A stretch of 19,888 bases of DNA, from NCBI GenBank assembly GCA_036562635.1, contig DATCJU010000110.1:1-19888 (forward strand). The letters are read 5' to 3'. Source of the stretch: DATCJU01 sp036562635. Its GTDB lineage: Bacteria; Actinomycetota; Actinomycetes; Mycobacteriales; Pseudonocardiaceae. Shown here piece after piece: positions 7,445-14,075 of the stretch (position 1 is the first letter of the stretch; each line of letters starts with the position of its first letter). The notes beneath the pieces were generated by a model. The model saw only the letters and a list, made by a program, of their open reading frames with translations, did no database searches and was not told where the DNA came from. A program made the translations under genes and the position numbers.

Positions 7445-7744
7445 ATGACCACGTCCCTTGAGCTGGAACGGACGCAGGTCGATCCCACGACGGACGAGCT
7501 CGGCACCGAGGACAGGCCGTGGCTCACCATCGTGTGGAACGACCCGGTCAACCTGATGTCCTACGTGACCTACGTCTTCCAGAAGCTGTTCGGCTACACC
7601 CGCGAACAGGCCACCAAGCTGATGCTGGACGTGCATCACAAGGGCAAGGCAGTGGTGTCCTCGGGCTCGAAGGAGAAGTGCGAGGGCGACGTGGCGAAGC
7701 TGCACGCGGCCGGCCTGTGGGCCACCATGCAGCGCGAGGCGTGA
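7445..7744 (+). CDS. clpS: ATP-dependent Clp protease adaptor ClpS
   Basis: This 99-residue protein has the full ClpS domain: WNDPVNLMSYVTYVF, then LFGYTREQATKLMLDVHHKGKA and the C-terminal AGLWATM. ClpS binds N-degron substrates (bulky N-terminal residues) through the pocket that includes Asn32-Asp33 and the helix with VHHKG, and delivers them to the ClpC or ClpA unfoldase of ClpP. The start is ATG 7445; upstream ATG 7382 would add an unrelated 21 residues. GACGAT lies 6 bases before ATG 7445 as a possible -10 of a leaderless transcript, and only a weak GGGG could act as a ribosome binding site. It is 162 bases from the divergent pncB and 18 bases before the DUF2017 gene. Confidence 0.95.
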   Translation: MTTSLELERTQVDPTTDELGTEDRPWLTIVWNDPVNLMSYVTYVFQKLFGYTREQATKLMLDVHHKGKAVVSSGSKEKCEGDVAKLHAAGLWATMQREA

Positions 7745-7762
7745 GCGGCGGTCAGAGAGCTG

Positions 7763-8350
7763 ATGGAAGCATGGCGGCGTGACGGTGACCACGTGGTCGC
7801 CGTCCTCCCCCAGCACGAGGCCCTGTTGGTCCGTGCGCTGGTCACCCAGATCAAGGACATGCTCCAGGAACGCGCGGCCAGCGCCCCTCGGGACGAACTC
7901 GCCGCGCTCACCGGCATCCGCACCGGGCACACCACCGCCCCGGAGGACCCGATCCTGGCCCGGCTGCTCCCGGACTACCACCGTCTGGACGGTGCCGACG
8001 GTGCGGAGGGGAACACCGCCGAGCTGGCGGACTCCGCGGCCGCCCTGCGCTCGCTGCGCGAACCGGAGCTGATCGACCACAAGACCGGGGTGGCGGGGGT
8101 GGTGCTGCGCACCTGTTCCCCGGAGGGTGGGACCATCCGGCTCACCCTGGAGGAGGCCGAGGCCTGGCTGTCCGCGCTCAACGACGTGCGGCTGGCGTTC
8201 GGCGTGGCACTGGACATCACCGAGGACACCCCGGACGTCCTGCCACCCGACGATCCGCGCGCGCCGCAGCTCGAGCTCTACCACTGGCTGACCTGGATGC
8301 AGGAACGACTGGTGCAGGCGCTGTGGGGTGGGGATGACGAACTCCCGTGA
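7763..8350 (+). CDS. DUF2017 family protein next to clpS
   Basis: This 195-residue, mostly helical acidic protein begins VVAVLPQHEALLVRALVTQI and ends ELYHWLTWMQERLVQAL, the hallmarks of the DUF2017 family (M. tuberculosis Rv1332). Its function is unknown. It follows clpS by 18 bases and overlaps the next gene by 17 bases, so translation of the three is probably coupled. The conserved clpS-DUF2017 pairing in actinobacteria suggests a part in N-degron proteolysis, but nothing in its sequence shows a catalytic site. There is no signal peptide or membrane segment. The ribosome binding site AGAGAG at 7754-7759 is weak. Confidence 0.9.
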   Translation: MEAWRRDGDHVVAVLPQHEALLVRALVTQIKDMLQERAASAPRDELAALTGIRTGHTTAPEDPILARLLPDYHRLDGADGAEGNTAELADSAAALRSLREPELIDHKTGVAGVVLRTCSPEGGTIRLTLEEAEAWLSALNDVRLAFGVALDITEDTPDVLPPDDPRAPQLELYHWLTWMQERLVQALWGGDDELP

Positions 8351-9434
8351 TACCGGTGCGGCCGGCGCGGACCGGGTGCGCCCGGGCCCGGGCAACGCGA
8401 TCACCGACGTGCCCGGTGTGCTGGTCGGCCGGTACGAGCGGCTGGGGGAGGGCTGGGCGACCGGGGTGAGCGTGGTGCTCACCCCCGAGGGCGCCACGGG
8501 CGGGGTCGACGTGCGCGGCGGCGGCCCCGGTACCAGGGAGACCGACCTGCTCGACCCGTCCCACCTGGTGCAGCAGGTGCACGGGGTGTGCCTGTCCGGG
8601 GGCAGCGCCTACGGCCTGGCCGCCGCCGACGGGGTCATGCGCTGGCTGGCCGAGCACAACCACGGGTTCCCGGTGGGACCGCAACCGCACCAGGTGGTGC
8701 CGATCGTCCCGGCGGCGGTGCTCTACGACCTGCCCCTGGGCACGTGGGGCAACCGCCCGGACGCCGAGTTCGGGTACGCGGCCGCCGCGGCCGCCACGAC
8801 CGGCCCGGTGGACCAGGGCTGTGTCGGGGCGGGCGCCGGGGCCACGGCGGGCACGCTCAAGGGCGGCGTGGGCACGGCCAGCGCGGTGCTGCCCAGCGGG
8901 GCGGTGGTGGGGGCGCTGGTCGCGGTGAACCCGCTGGGCGAGGTCGTCGACCCGGACACCGGGCGGCCCTGGGCGCAGGACCTGGAACTGGCCGACGAGT
9001 TCGGGCTGACCACCCCCGCCCCGGACGAGGTCGCCGCGGCCCGGGCGGTCCGGGAGCGGGTGGCCGGTGCACTGGCCGCCCGGCTGAACACCACGATCGG
9101 GGTGGTGGCCACCGACCTGGTGTTGAGCAAGGCCGAGTGCCGACGGATCGCCACCGTGGCCCAGGACGGGCTGGCCCGCGCCGTCCGGCCCGCGCACTCC
9201 CTCTTCGACGGAGACACCCTGTTCGCCCTGGCCACCGGACGGCGGGAGCTGGGTGACGGCCGGGGTGTGTTCGCGGCGGGCGCCGACCGGGCCGGGGCCC
9301 TGGACGAGGTGTGCGCCGCGGCGGCGGACGTGGTGGCCCGTGCCGTGGTGCACGCGGTGCTGGCCGCGACCACCACCGCCGGGGTTCCCTCCTACCGGGA
9401 GCTGTACCGTTCCGCGTTCGTCGCGGCGGTGTGA
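8334..9434 (+). CDS. P1 family (DmpA/NylC-type) self-processing peptidase
   Basis: This 366-residue N-terminal-nucleophile hydrolase of the S58/P1 family corresponds to Rv1333. It starts with NAITDVPGVLVG, and has CLSGGSAYGLAAADGVM, GAGAGATAGTLKGGVGTAS and the segment ARLNTTIGVVATD. By analogy with NylC (cleavage between Asn266 and Thr267), the precursor would cut itself between Asn252 and Thr253, leaving a 114-residue beta chain with Thr253 as nucleophile. Known family substrates are N-terminal D- or beta-amino acids of peptides, or nylon oligomers; the substrate here is unknown. ATG 8334 is chosen over GTG 8328 because GGGG lies just upstream. The start overlaps the DUF2017 gene by 17 bases. 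Confidence 0.92.
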   Translation: MTNSRDTGAAGADRVRPGPGNAITDVPGVLVGRYERLGEGWATGVSVVLTPEGATGGVDVRGGGPGTRETDLLDPSHLVQQVHGVCLSGGSAYGLAAADGVMRWLAEHNHGFPVGPQPHQVVPIVPAAVLYDLPLGTWGNRPDAEFGYAAAAAATTGPVDQGCVGAGAGATAGTLKGGVGTASAVLPSGAVVGALVAVNPLGEVVDPDTGRPWAQDLELADEFGLTTPAPDEVAAARAVRERVAGALAARLNTTIGVVATDLVLSKAECRRIATVAQDGLARAVRPAHSLFDGDTLFALATGRRELGDGRGVFAAGADRAGALDEVCAAAADVVARAVVHAVLAATTTAGVPSYRELYRSAFVAAV

Positions 9435-9537
9435 CCACGGTCCACGGAGCCGAGCCCGACCGGACCCGGCCGGGCGGCGGGGAATGAATCTCGCCGCGTG
9501 AGTGTTGTCACGCCGTAGAACGACTTCCGTGGACCCT

Positions 9538-9550
9538 TAGGATGGGAACC
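9538..9550 (+). promoter_or_regulatory. mec leaderless promoter (-10 TAGGAT)
   Basis: TAGGAT at 9538-9543 fits TANNNT and is followed by 7 bases and then GTG 9551, so transcription would begin at the start codon. It favours GTG 9551 over ATG 9542, which overlaps the hexamer itself. No good -35 is seen at normal spacing; TTGTCA at 9505-9510 is too far away. Confidence 0.5.
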
Positions 9551-10006
9551 GTGCTGGTGATCCGACGCGACCTGGTGGAAGCGATGGTGGCGCACGCCCG
9601 TCGCGACCATCCGGACGAGGCGTGCGGCGTGATCGCCGGGCCCGCCGGATCCGACCGGCCGGAGCGGTTCATCCCGATGACCAACGCGGAGCGCTCGCCG
9701 ACCTTCTACCGCTTCGACTCCCTGGAGCAGCTCAAGGTGTGGCGGGAGATGGACCGCAACGACGAGGTGCCGGTCGTCATCTACCACTCGCACACCGCCA
9801 CCGAGGCCTACCCGTCCCGTACGGACGTCGCCTACGCCTCCGAGCCGGACGCGCACTACGTGCTGGTGTCCACTCGCGATCCCGAGAAGTACGAGCTGCG
9901 GTCGTTCCGGATCGTCGACGGCGTGGTCACCGAGGAGCCCGTCGAGGTCGTCGAGTCGTACATGTTCGCCCACACCGGGGCCGACGACACCCCCGACTGT
10001 CGCTGA
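9551..10006 (+). CDS. mec: Mec+-type JAMM metalloprotease (CysO-cysteine hydrolase)
   Basis: This 151-residue zinc peptidase of family M67 (JAB/MPN+) has Glu23 (PDEACGV), His79 and His81 (IYHSHT) and Asp92 (PSRTD), a complete JAMM motif. It closely resembles M. tuberculosis Mec (Rv1334), which hydrolyses the CysO-cysteine adduct to free cysteine and regenerated CysO. The next two genes are cysO and cysM, so the whole pathway is present. Because this CysO ends in Gly-Gly-Met-Arg, the enzyme may also trim the precursor, as the JAMM protein QbsD does for QbsE in Pseudomonas. GTG 9551 is preferred as start because of the promoter; ATG 9542 would add three residues. Confidence 0.94.
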   Translation: MLVIRRDLVEAMVAHARRDHPDEACGVIAGPAGSDRPERFIPMTNAERSPTFYRFDSLEQLKVWREMDRNDEVPVVIYHSHTATEAYPSRTDVAYASEPDAHYVLVSTRDPEKYELRSFRIVDGVVTEEPVEVVESYMFAHTGADDTPDCR

Positions 10007-10014
10007 GCAACGTC

Positions 10015-10032
10015 CACCCGCCGCCGCGGGTG
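10015..10032 (+). other. Hairpin between mec and cysO
   Basis: CACCCGC (10015-10021) pairs with GCGGGTG (10026-10032) around a four-base loop, 8 bases after the mec stop codon. It could be a weak terminator, attenuator or RNA-stability element in the 84-base gap before cysO. The cysO ribosome binding site AGGAGG follows separately at about 10079-10084. Confidence 0.45.
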
Positions 10033-10090
10033 CCGACGTGCGTCCGCAACCGGTTCGCGTTCCCTCGAGAAACGCAGTAGGAGGTTCCTC

Positions 10091-10369
10091 ATGGCCGTCA
10101 CCGTCTCGATCCCGACGATCCTGCGCACCCACACCGGTGGGGCGAAGAACGTCGAGGCGGAGGGCAGCACCCTTGCCGAGCTCATCGACGACCTGGAGAG
10201 CCGCCACGCGGGCATCAAGGCGCGTCTGGTCAAGGACGGCTCGCTGCACCGCTTCGTCAACATCTACGTCAACGACGAGGACGTGCGCTTCATCGGCGGT
10301 CTGGAAGCCAAGATCCAGGACGGCGACAACGTGACCATCCTGCCCGCCGTCGCCGGCGGCATGCGGTAA
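10091..10369 (+). CDS. cysO: Sulfur-carrier protein CysO (ThiS/MoaD fold) with Met-Arg tail
   Basis: This 92-residue ubiquitin-like protein begins VTVSIPTILRTHTGG and has RFVNIYVNDEDVRF and VTILPAVAGG, almost as in M. tuberculosis CysO (Rv1335). CysO carries sulfur as a C-terminal thiocarboxylate on Gly-Gly and donates it to CysM-bound aminoacrylate for cysteine synthesis. Unlike the M. tuberculosis protein, the reading frame does not stop after Gly89-Gly90 but continues with Met91-Arg92 before TAA. The tail would have to be removed before the glycine can be activated. The start is ATG 10091 with AGGAGG a few bases upstream; cysM follows after 27 bases. No sulfur-activating MoeZ-type enzyme is in the window. 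Confidence 0.95.
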   Translation: MAVTVSIPTILRTHTGGAKNVEAEGSTLAELIDDLESRHAGIKARLVKDGSLHRFVNIYVNDEDVRFIGGLEAKIQDGDNVTILPAVAGGMR

Positions 10370-10396
10370 CCCGGGACCAAGGGGGAGGAGGTCACC

Positions 10397-11347
10397 GTGG
10401 CTCGGTACGACTCGTTGCTGCAGGCTCTCGGCGATACCCCGCTGGTGGGCCTGCCCCGGCTCTCGCCCACGGAGAACGTCCGGCTCTGGGCGAAGCTGGA
10501 GGACCGCAACCCGACCGGTTCGATCAAGGACCGGCCGGCGCTGGCCATGATCGAGGTGGCCGAGCGCGAGGGCAGGCTCCGCCCCGGTTGCACGATCATC
10601 GAACCCACATCGGGCAACACCGGGATCTCGCTGGCCATGGCGGCCAAGCTCAAGGGCTACCGCCTGGTCTGTGTCATGCCCGAGAACACCTCGGCCGAGC
10701 GACGCCAGCTGCTGGAGGCGTACGGAGCCGAGATCGTCTTCTCCCCCGCTGCCGGTGGTTCCAACCAGGCGGTGGCCCGGGCCAAGGAGCTGGCCGCGGA
10801 ACACCCGGACTGGGTGATGCTGTACCAGTACGGCAACCCGGCCAACGCCGAGGCGCACTACCGCACCACCGGTCCGGAGATCCTGCGCGACCTGCCCACG
10901 GTCACGCACTTCGTCGCCGGGCTGGGCACCAGCGGCACCCTGGTCGGAGTGGGCCGCTACCTGCGGGAACACAAGCCGGACGTGCAGATCGTCGCGGCCG
11001 AGCCCCGCTACGGGGAGCTGGTGTACGGGCTGCGGAACCTCGACGAGGGCTTCGTGCCCGAGCTGTACGACCCGGACGTGCTCACCGGGCGGTTTTCCGT
11101 GGGGGCCTACGACGCCCTGCGCCGGACCCGCGAGCTGCTGGAGAAGGAGGGGATCTTCGCCGGGATCTCCACCGGCGCAATCCTGCACGCCGCTCTGGCG
11201 GTGGCCGAGAAGGCCGCCGGAACCGGCGAACCGGCCGACATCGTGTTCGTCGTCGCCGACGGTGGCTGGAAGTACCTGTCCACCGGCGCCTACAGCGGCA
11301 CCCTGGAGGAGGCGGTGGAGCGCATCGAGGGTCACCTCTGGGCCTAG
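10397..11347 (+). CDS. cysM: CysO-dependent cysteine synthase CysM
   Basis: This 316-residue PLP enzyme is of the cysteine synthase B type. Lys44 in NPTGSIKDRP is the cofactor lysine (M. tuberculosis Lys51), with EPTSGNTG and GLGTSGTL as the substrate and phosphate loops. Arg213 in YGLRNLDEGF aligns by my count with M. tuberculosis Arg220, the residue that selects O-phosphoserine over O-acetylserine. The offset of seven comes from a shorter loop near residue 25. The C-terminal VVADGGWKYLSTGAYSG matches the segment that closes over CysO. It thus makes CysO-bound cysteine with the neighbouring CysO and Mec. The start is GTG 10397, with GGAGGAG six bases upstream. Confidence 0.97.
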   Translation: MARYDSLLQALGDTPLVGLPRLSPTENVRLWAKLEDRNPTGSIKDRPALAMIEVAEREGRLRPGCTIIEPTSGNTGISLAMAAKLKGYRLVCVMPENTSAERRQLLEAYGAEIVFSPAAGGSNQAVARAKELAAEHPDWVMLYQYGNPANAEAHYRTTGPEILRDLPTVTHFVAGLGTSGTLVGVGRYLREHKPDVQIVAAEPRYGELVYGLRNLDEGFVPELYDPDVLTGRFSVGAYDALRRTRELLEKEGIFAGISTGAILHAALAVAEKAAGTGEPADIVFVVADGGWKYLSTGAYSGTLEEAVERIEGHLWA

Positions 11348-11381
11348 TGGCGGCCGAGGCGGCCCCTGACGACAGAGCGAC

Positions 11382-11429
11382 CGGCGGGTCTTCCGTTCCA
11401 GGTCTCGTGACCTGACGGGAGGCCCGCCG
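11382..11429 (+). terminator. Terminator hairpin after cysM
   Basis: CGGCGGGTCTTCCGT (11382-11396) pairs with ACGGGAGGCCCGCCG (11415-11429) through 15 positions, two of them G-U pairs in the plus-strand RNA. An inner CAGGT/ACCTG helix fills the loop. It starts 34 bases past the cysM stop and separates the cysteine genes from rlmA. The G-U pairs are correct only for the plus-strand transcript, which supports that direction. Confidence 0.7.
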
Positions 11430-11499
11430 TTCGTCGTCCCGGTGGCGTGTGCCGACACCGCCGGTGCGGCCGGTGCGCTCGGCCGGCGCACCACCCCCT

Positions 11500-11540
11500 T
11501 ACGCTGGGCGGGTGATGGCGCGGTGGTCGGAGGAGGGGCT
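11500..11540 (+). promoter_or_regulatory. rlmA promoter and short leader
   Basis: TACGCT (11500-11505) is a -10-like hexamer; transcription would begin near 11512. That gives a leader of about 29 bases with a strong GGAGGAGG (about 11529-11536) before the rlmA start GTG 11541. GTG 11512, 6 bases after the hexamer, opens a 14-codon frame that ends at TAG 11554-11556, inside rlmA. Confidence 0.45.
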
Positions 11541-12398
11541 GTGCTCGCCGATGTAGTGCTGTTCCTGCGCTGCCCGCACTGTGGCGCCGGGCTGGAACCG
11601 AACGGTCGCTCGCTGCGCTGCCACACCCGCCACAGCTTCGACGTGGCCCGCCAGGGCTACGTGAACCTCCTGCCCGGGGACGCACGACCCGGGACCGGGG
11701 ACACCGCGGAGATGGTGGCCGCCCGGGAACGGTTCCTCGGTACCGGGCACTACACCCCGGTCGCCCGTCTCGTGGCCCGGGAGGCCGCCCGTGCCGTCGC
11801 GGGAACGGCCGGCGGGACGGACGGGCCCGGGTGTGTGGTCGACGTGGGTGCCGGCACCGGCTACTACCTGGCCCGGGTGCTCGACGAGCTGCCCGACCAC
11901 GTCGGGCTGGCCCTGGACATCTCCAAGTTCGCCCTGCGCCGTGCGGCCCGGGCGCACCCCCGCATCGGCGCCGCGGTGTGCGACGCCTGGCGCCCGCTCC
12001 CGGTGCGGGACGCGGCGGCCGCGCTGGTGCTCAACGTGTTCGCCCCACGCGACGGTGCGGAGATCCGGCGCATCCTGCGTCCCGGCGGGGCGCTGGTCGT
12101 GGTCACCCCCACACCCCGGCACCTGGCCGAGCTGGTCACCATGCTGGAACTGCTGTCGGTGGACGAACGCAAGCAGGAACGGCTGGAGGAGAAGCTCGGC
12201 CCCCACCTGGAGCCGGTCGACCGGCACACCCACGAGGAGACGATGCCGCTCGGGCACGCCGACGTCGAGGCCCTGGTGGCCATGGGGCCGAGCGCCTGGC
12301 ACACCGACCCGGCCGCGCTGGGCGCACGGATCGCCGCGCTTCCGGAGACCCTGGAGGTCACCCTGTCGGTCACCGTCTCGGTGTACCGGCGGCCCTGA
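11541..12398 (+). CDS. rlmA: RlmA-type 23S rRNA (guanine) methyltransferase
   Basis: This 285-residue protein has an N-terminal zinc finger, Cys11, Cys14, Cys27 and His31, with the same spacing as E. coli RlmA (Cys5, 8, 21, His25). The sequence HSFDVARQGYVNLLPG follows, then the SAM-binding motif VDVGAGTGYYLARVL, GLALDISKFALRRAAR and NVFAPRDGAEIRRILRPGG. RlmA enzymes methylate N1 of G745 or G748 in 23S rRNA helix 35. In Gram-positive bacteria the G748 type (RlmAII, TlrB) contributes to tylosin resistance. The length and finger fit either; the base specificity cannot be read from the sequence. The start is GTG 11541 because of GGAGGAGG just upstream. Confidence 0.92.
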   Translation: MLADVVLFLRCPHCGAGLEPNGRSLRCHTRHSFDVARQGYVNLLPGDARPGTGDTAEMVAARERFLGTGHYTPVARLVAREAARAVAGTAGGTDGPGCVVDVGAGTGYYLARVLDELPDHVGLALDISKFALRRAARAHPRIGAAVCDAWRPLPVRDAAAALVLNVFAPRDGAEIRRILRPGGALVVVTPTPRHLAELVTMLELLSVDERKQERLEEKLGPHLEPVDRHTHEETMPLGHADVEALVAMGPSAWHTDPAALGARIAALPETLEVTLSVTVSVYRRP

Positions 12399-12409
12399 GC
12401 CCCGACGGT

Positions 12410-12440
12410 GCCGGCCCGGTGGCCCGGTCGGCGGGCCGGC
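12410..12440. terminator. Bidirectional terminator between rlmA and the lactonase gene
   Basis: GCCGGCCCG (12410-12418) pairs perfectly with CGGGCCGGC (12432-12440) across a 13-base loop. It fills the 45-base gap between two convergent genes, 11 bases after the rlmA stop and just past the end of the opposing gene. Confidence 0.65.
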
Positions 12441-12443
12441 TGC

Positions 12444-13313
12444 TCAGCCCGGGAAGGCCGGTACGGCCACTCCGTTCCCCGCGTCCGGCAGCACCAGCAG
12501 CGAACCGGCCAGTTCCTGCTCGGCCAGCGCCGCCTCGTCCAGATCCTTGCGTGCCGTGGTCACGTACAGGTCGGACAGCCCGTCCCCGCCGAAACAGCAG
12601 GACGTGGGGCGGGCCACCGGCAGTGGCACCTCCCGGTCCAGCCGCCCGTCCGGGGTGTAGCGGCGCACCGCCCAGCCGTCCCACAGCGCTACCCAGACAC
12701 AACCGTCCGCGTCCACGCACAACCCGTCCGGAACCCCGGGGGTGTCCTCCACCGCGCACAGCGGCCGACGGTTGACCGCCTCCCCGCTGGCCGGGTCGAA
12801 GTCGAGGACGTCGATGCGCCGCGTGGGCGAGTCCACGTGGTACATGCGGGTGCCGTCCGGGCTCCAACCGATGCCGTTGCTGACCGACAACCCGTCCAGC
12901 ACGACCTTGGCCGCCCCGTCCGGCTCGACCCGGGCCAGCCAACCACCGGGCTGCTCGTCGTAGCGCATCGTGCCCGCCCACAGACGCCCGGACGGGTCCA
13001 CCGCCGCGTCGTTCCCGCGCACCCCGTCCCGGGCCCACCAGACCAGCCACTGGGCGGTGCCGTCCCGGTCGTACAGGGCGATCCCGTCCCGCAGGTTCAG
13101 CACCAGGCCTCCACGGGAACGCGGCTTGGCCGCACCCACGTGCTGCGGCACGTCCATCACGGCGTCACGCCCGTGGTAGGGGTCGTAGCGGTGCACCTGG
13201 CAGGACAGGATGTCCACCCACAGCAGGGAGGAGAACATCATGTCCCAGGTCGGACCCTCCCCGAGGATCGCCGTGGTGCGCACCGCAACCTCGACGGCCG
13301 GCAAATCACCCAT
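12444..13313 (-). CDS. SMP-30/gluconolactonase-like sugar lactone hydrolase
   Basis: This 289-residue six-bladed beta-propeller belongs to the SMP-30/LRE family, which uses a divalent metal to hydrolyse sugar lactones. The four metal ligands are visible as Glu19 (LGEGPTWD), Asn101 (VRGNDAAVDPSG), Asn146 (VSNGIGWSPDG) and Asp196 (GVPDGLCVDADG). WAGTM and RMYHVDS are also typical. The sugar is unknown and no sugar-catabolism neighbours are present. The start ATG 13313 is preferred to the ATG 48 bases upstream because TAGGGT (13326-13321) lies 7 bases before it, as for a leaderless mRNA, and because the family domain starts about there. It is divergent from the rhomboid gene; the two promoters are about 40 bases apart. 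Confidence 0.9.
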   Translation of the reverse strand: MGDLPAVEVAVRTTAILGEGPTWDMMFSSLLWVDILSCQVHRYDPYHGRDAVMDVPQHVGAAKPRSRGGLVLNLRDGIALYDRDGTAQWLVWWARDGVRGNDAAVDPSGRLWAGTMRYDEQPGGWLARVEPDGAAKVVLDGLSVSNGIGWSPDGTRMYHVDSPTRRIDVLDFDPASGEAVNRRPLCAVEDTPGVPDGLCVDADGCVWVALWDGWAVRRYTPDGRLDREVPLPVARPTSCCFGGDGLSDLYVTTARKDLDEAALAEQELAGSLLVLPDAGNGVAVPAFPG

Positions 13314-13377
13314 GACGGGAACCCTATCGGGGACTTCCCCGATCCCCGCGGCCGTCATCACGCGTAGCGTGGATCAC
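13314..13377. promoter_or_regulatory. Divergent leaderless promoters of the lactonase and rhomboid genes
   Basis: On the minus strand TAGGGT (13326-13321) precedes ATG 13313 by 7 bases. On the plus strand TAGCGT (13365-13370) precedes ATG 13378 by 7 bases. Neither gene has a Shine-Dalgarno sequence. The 64-base gap therefore contains two compact leaderless promoters that overlap in their upstream regions. Confidence 0.55.
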
Positions 13378-14016
13378 ATGCAGCCCTACCAACCCGCTCC
13401 GCGGCCGGACCGGTCCAGGGCGCGGGTCCTGCCGCCCGATCCACGGCAGGCGGCGGTCGTGGTCGTCGCCTTCACCGCCCTGTTGTACCTGTTGGAAGCG
13501 GTCGATCTCGCGCTGGGCGGGACCCTCGACGGGGCGGGGGTGATCCCCCGTGAGGTGTCCGGCCTGGACGGCGTGCTGTGGGCACCCCTGCTGCACAGCG
13601 GGTTCGACCACCTGCTGGCCAACACCGTGCCGATCCTGGTGTTCGGGTTCCTGGCGTTCGCCGGCGGCCTGGTCCAGTTCGTCGCGGTCACCGCGGTCAT
13701 CTGGCTCGTCAGCGGTCTGGGTACCTGGCTCGTCGGCTCGGACGGCGTGCACATCGGCGCCTCCGGCCTGGCGTTCGGCTGGCTGGCGTTCCTGCTGGTC
13801 CGCGGATTCTTCGCCCGCAGCCCCGGCCAGATCGTGCTCGCCGTGGTGTTGTTCGTCCTCTACGGCGGGATGCTCTGGGGCGTGCTGCCCGGCCGCCCGG
13901 ACGTGTCCTGGCAGGGACACCTGTTCGGCGCACTCGGCGGGGTGCTGGCCGCCTGGCTGGTGGCCCGCGCCGACCGGTCCGCCGGCGGCTCCACCCCGGA
14001 GTCCCCTGACGCGTGA
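13378..14016 (+). CDS. Rhomboid family intramembrane serine protease
   Basis: This 212-residue membrane protein has about six membrane segments. The rhomboid features are LLHSGFDHLLANT (residues 71-83, the usual HxxxxHxxxN motif), the catalytic Ser129 in GASGLAFG and the catalytic His181 in WQGHLFGALGG. Rhomboids cut transmembrane substrates within the bilayer. It occupies the position of M. tuberculosis Rv1337, a rhomboid-like protein, between cysM and murI. Substrates are not known from the sequence. ATG 13378 is preferred as start because a leaderless-type -10 is 7 bases upstream; the open frame before it reads antisense through the lactonase gene. murI follows, with its start 60 bases downstream. 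Confidence 0.93.
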   Translation: MQPYQPAPRPDRSRARVLPPDPRQAAVVVVAFTALLYLLEAVDLALGGTLDGAGVIPREVSGLDGVLWAPLLHSGFDHLLANTVPILVFGFLAFAGGLVQFVAVTAVIWLVSGLGTWLVGSDGVHIGASGLAFGWLAFLLVRGFFARSPGQIVLAVVLFVLYGGMLWGVLPGRPDVSWQGHLFGALGGVLAAWLVARADRSAGGSTPESPDA

Positions 14017-14061
14017 CGCTCCCGCGCGTCCCGGGTCGGGCCGCGGACCCCGCTCCCCCGG

Positions 14062-14075
14062 TACCGTCGGGGGCC
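14062..14075 (+). promoter_or_regulatory. murI leaderless promoter (-10 TACCGT)
   Basis: TACCGT (14062-14067) is followed by 8 bases and GTG 14076, which also fits the start of family similarity. This suggests murI has its own promoter as well as possible readthrough from the rhomboid gene. Confidence 0.4.

Noticed and set aside
7283..8497. N-terminal extension of the pncB frame by about 405 residues
   Set aside because: It runs antisense through clpS and DUF2017, which are clear genes. Family similarity begins at ATG 7282.
9392..11626. 744-codon minus-strand open frame
   Set aside because: It covers mec, cysO and cysM, all with intact catalytic motifs on the plus strand. Its translation is low-complexity.
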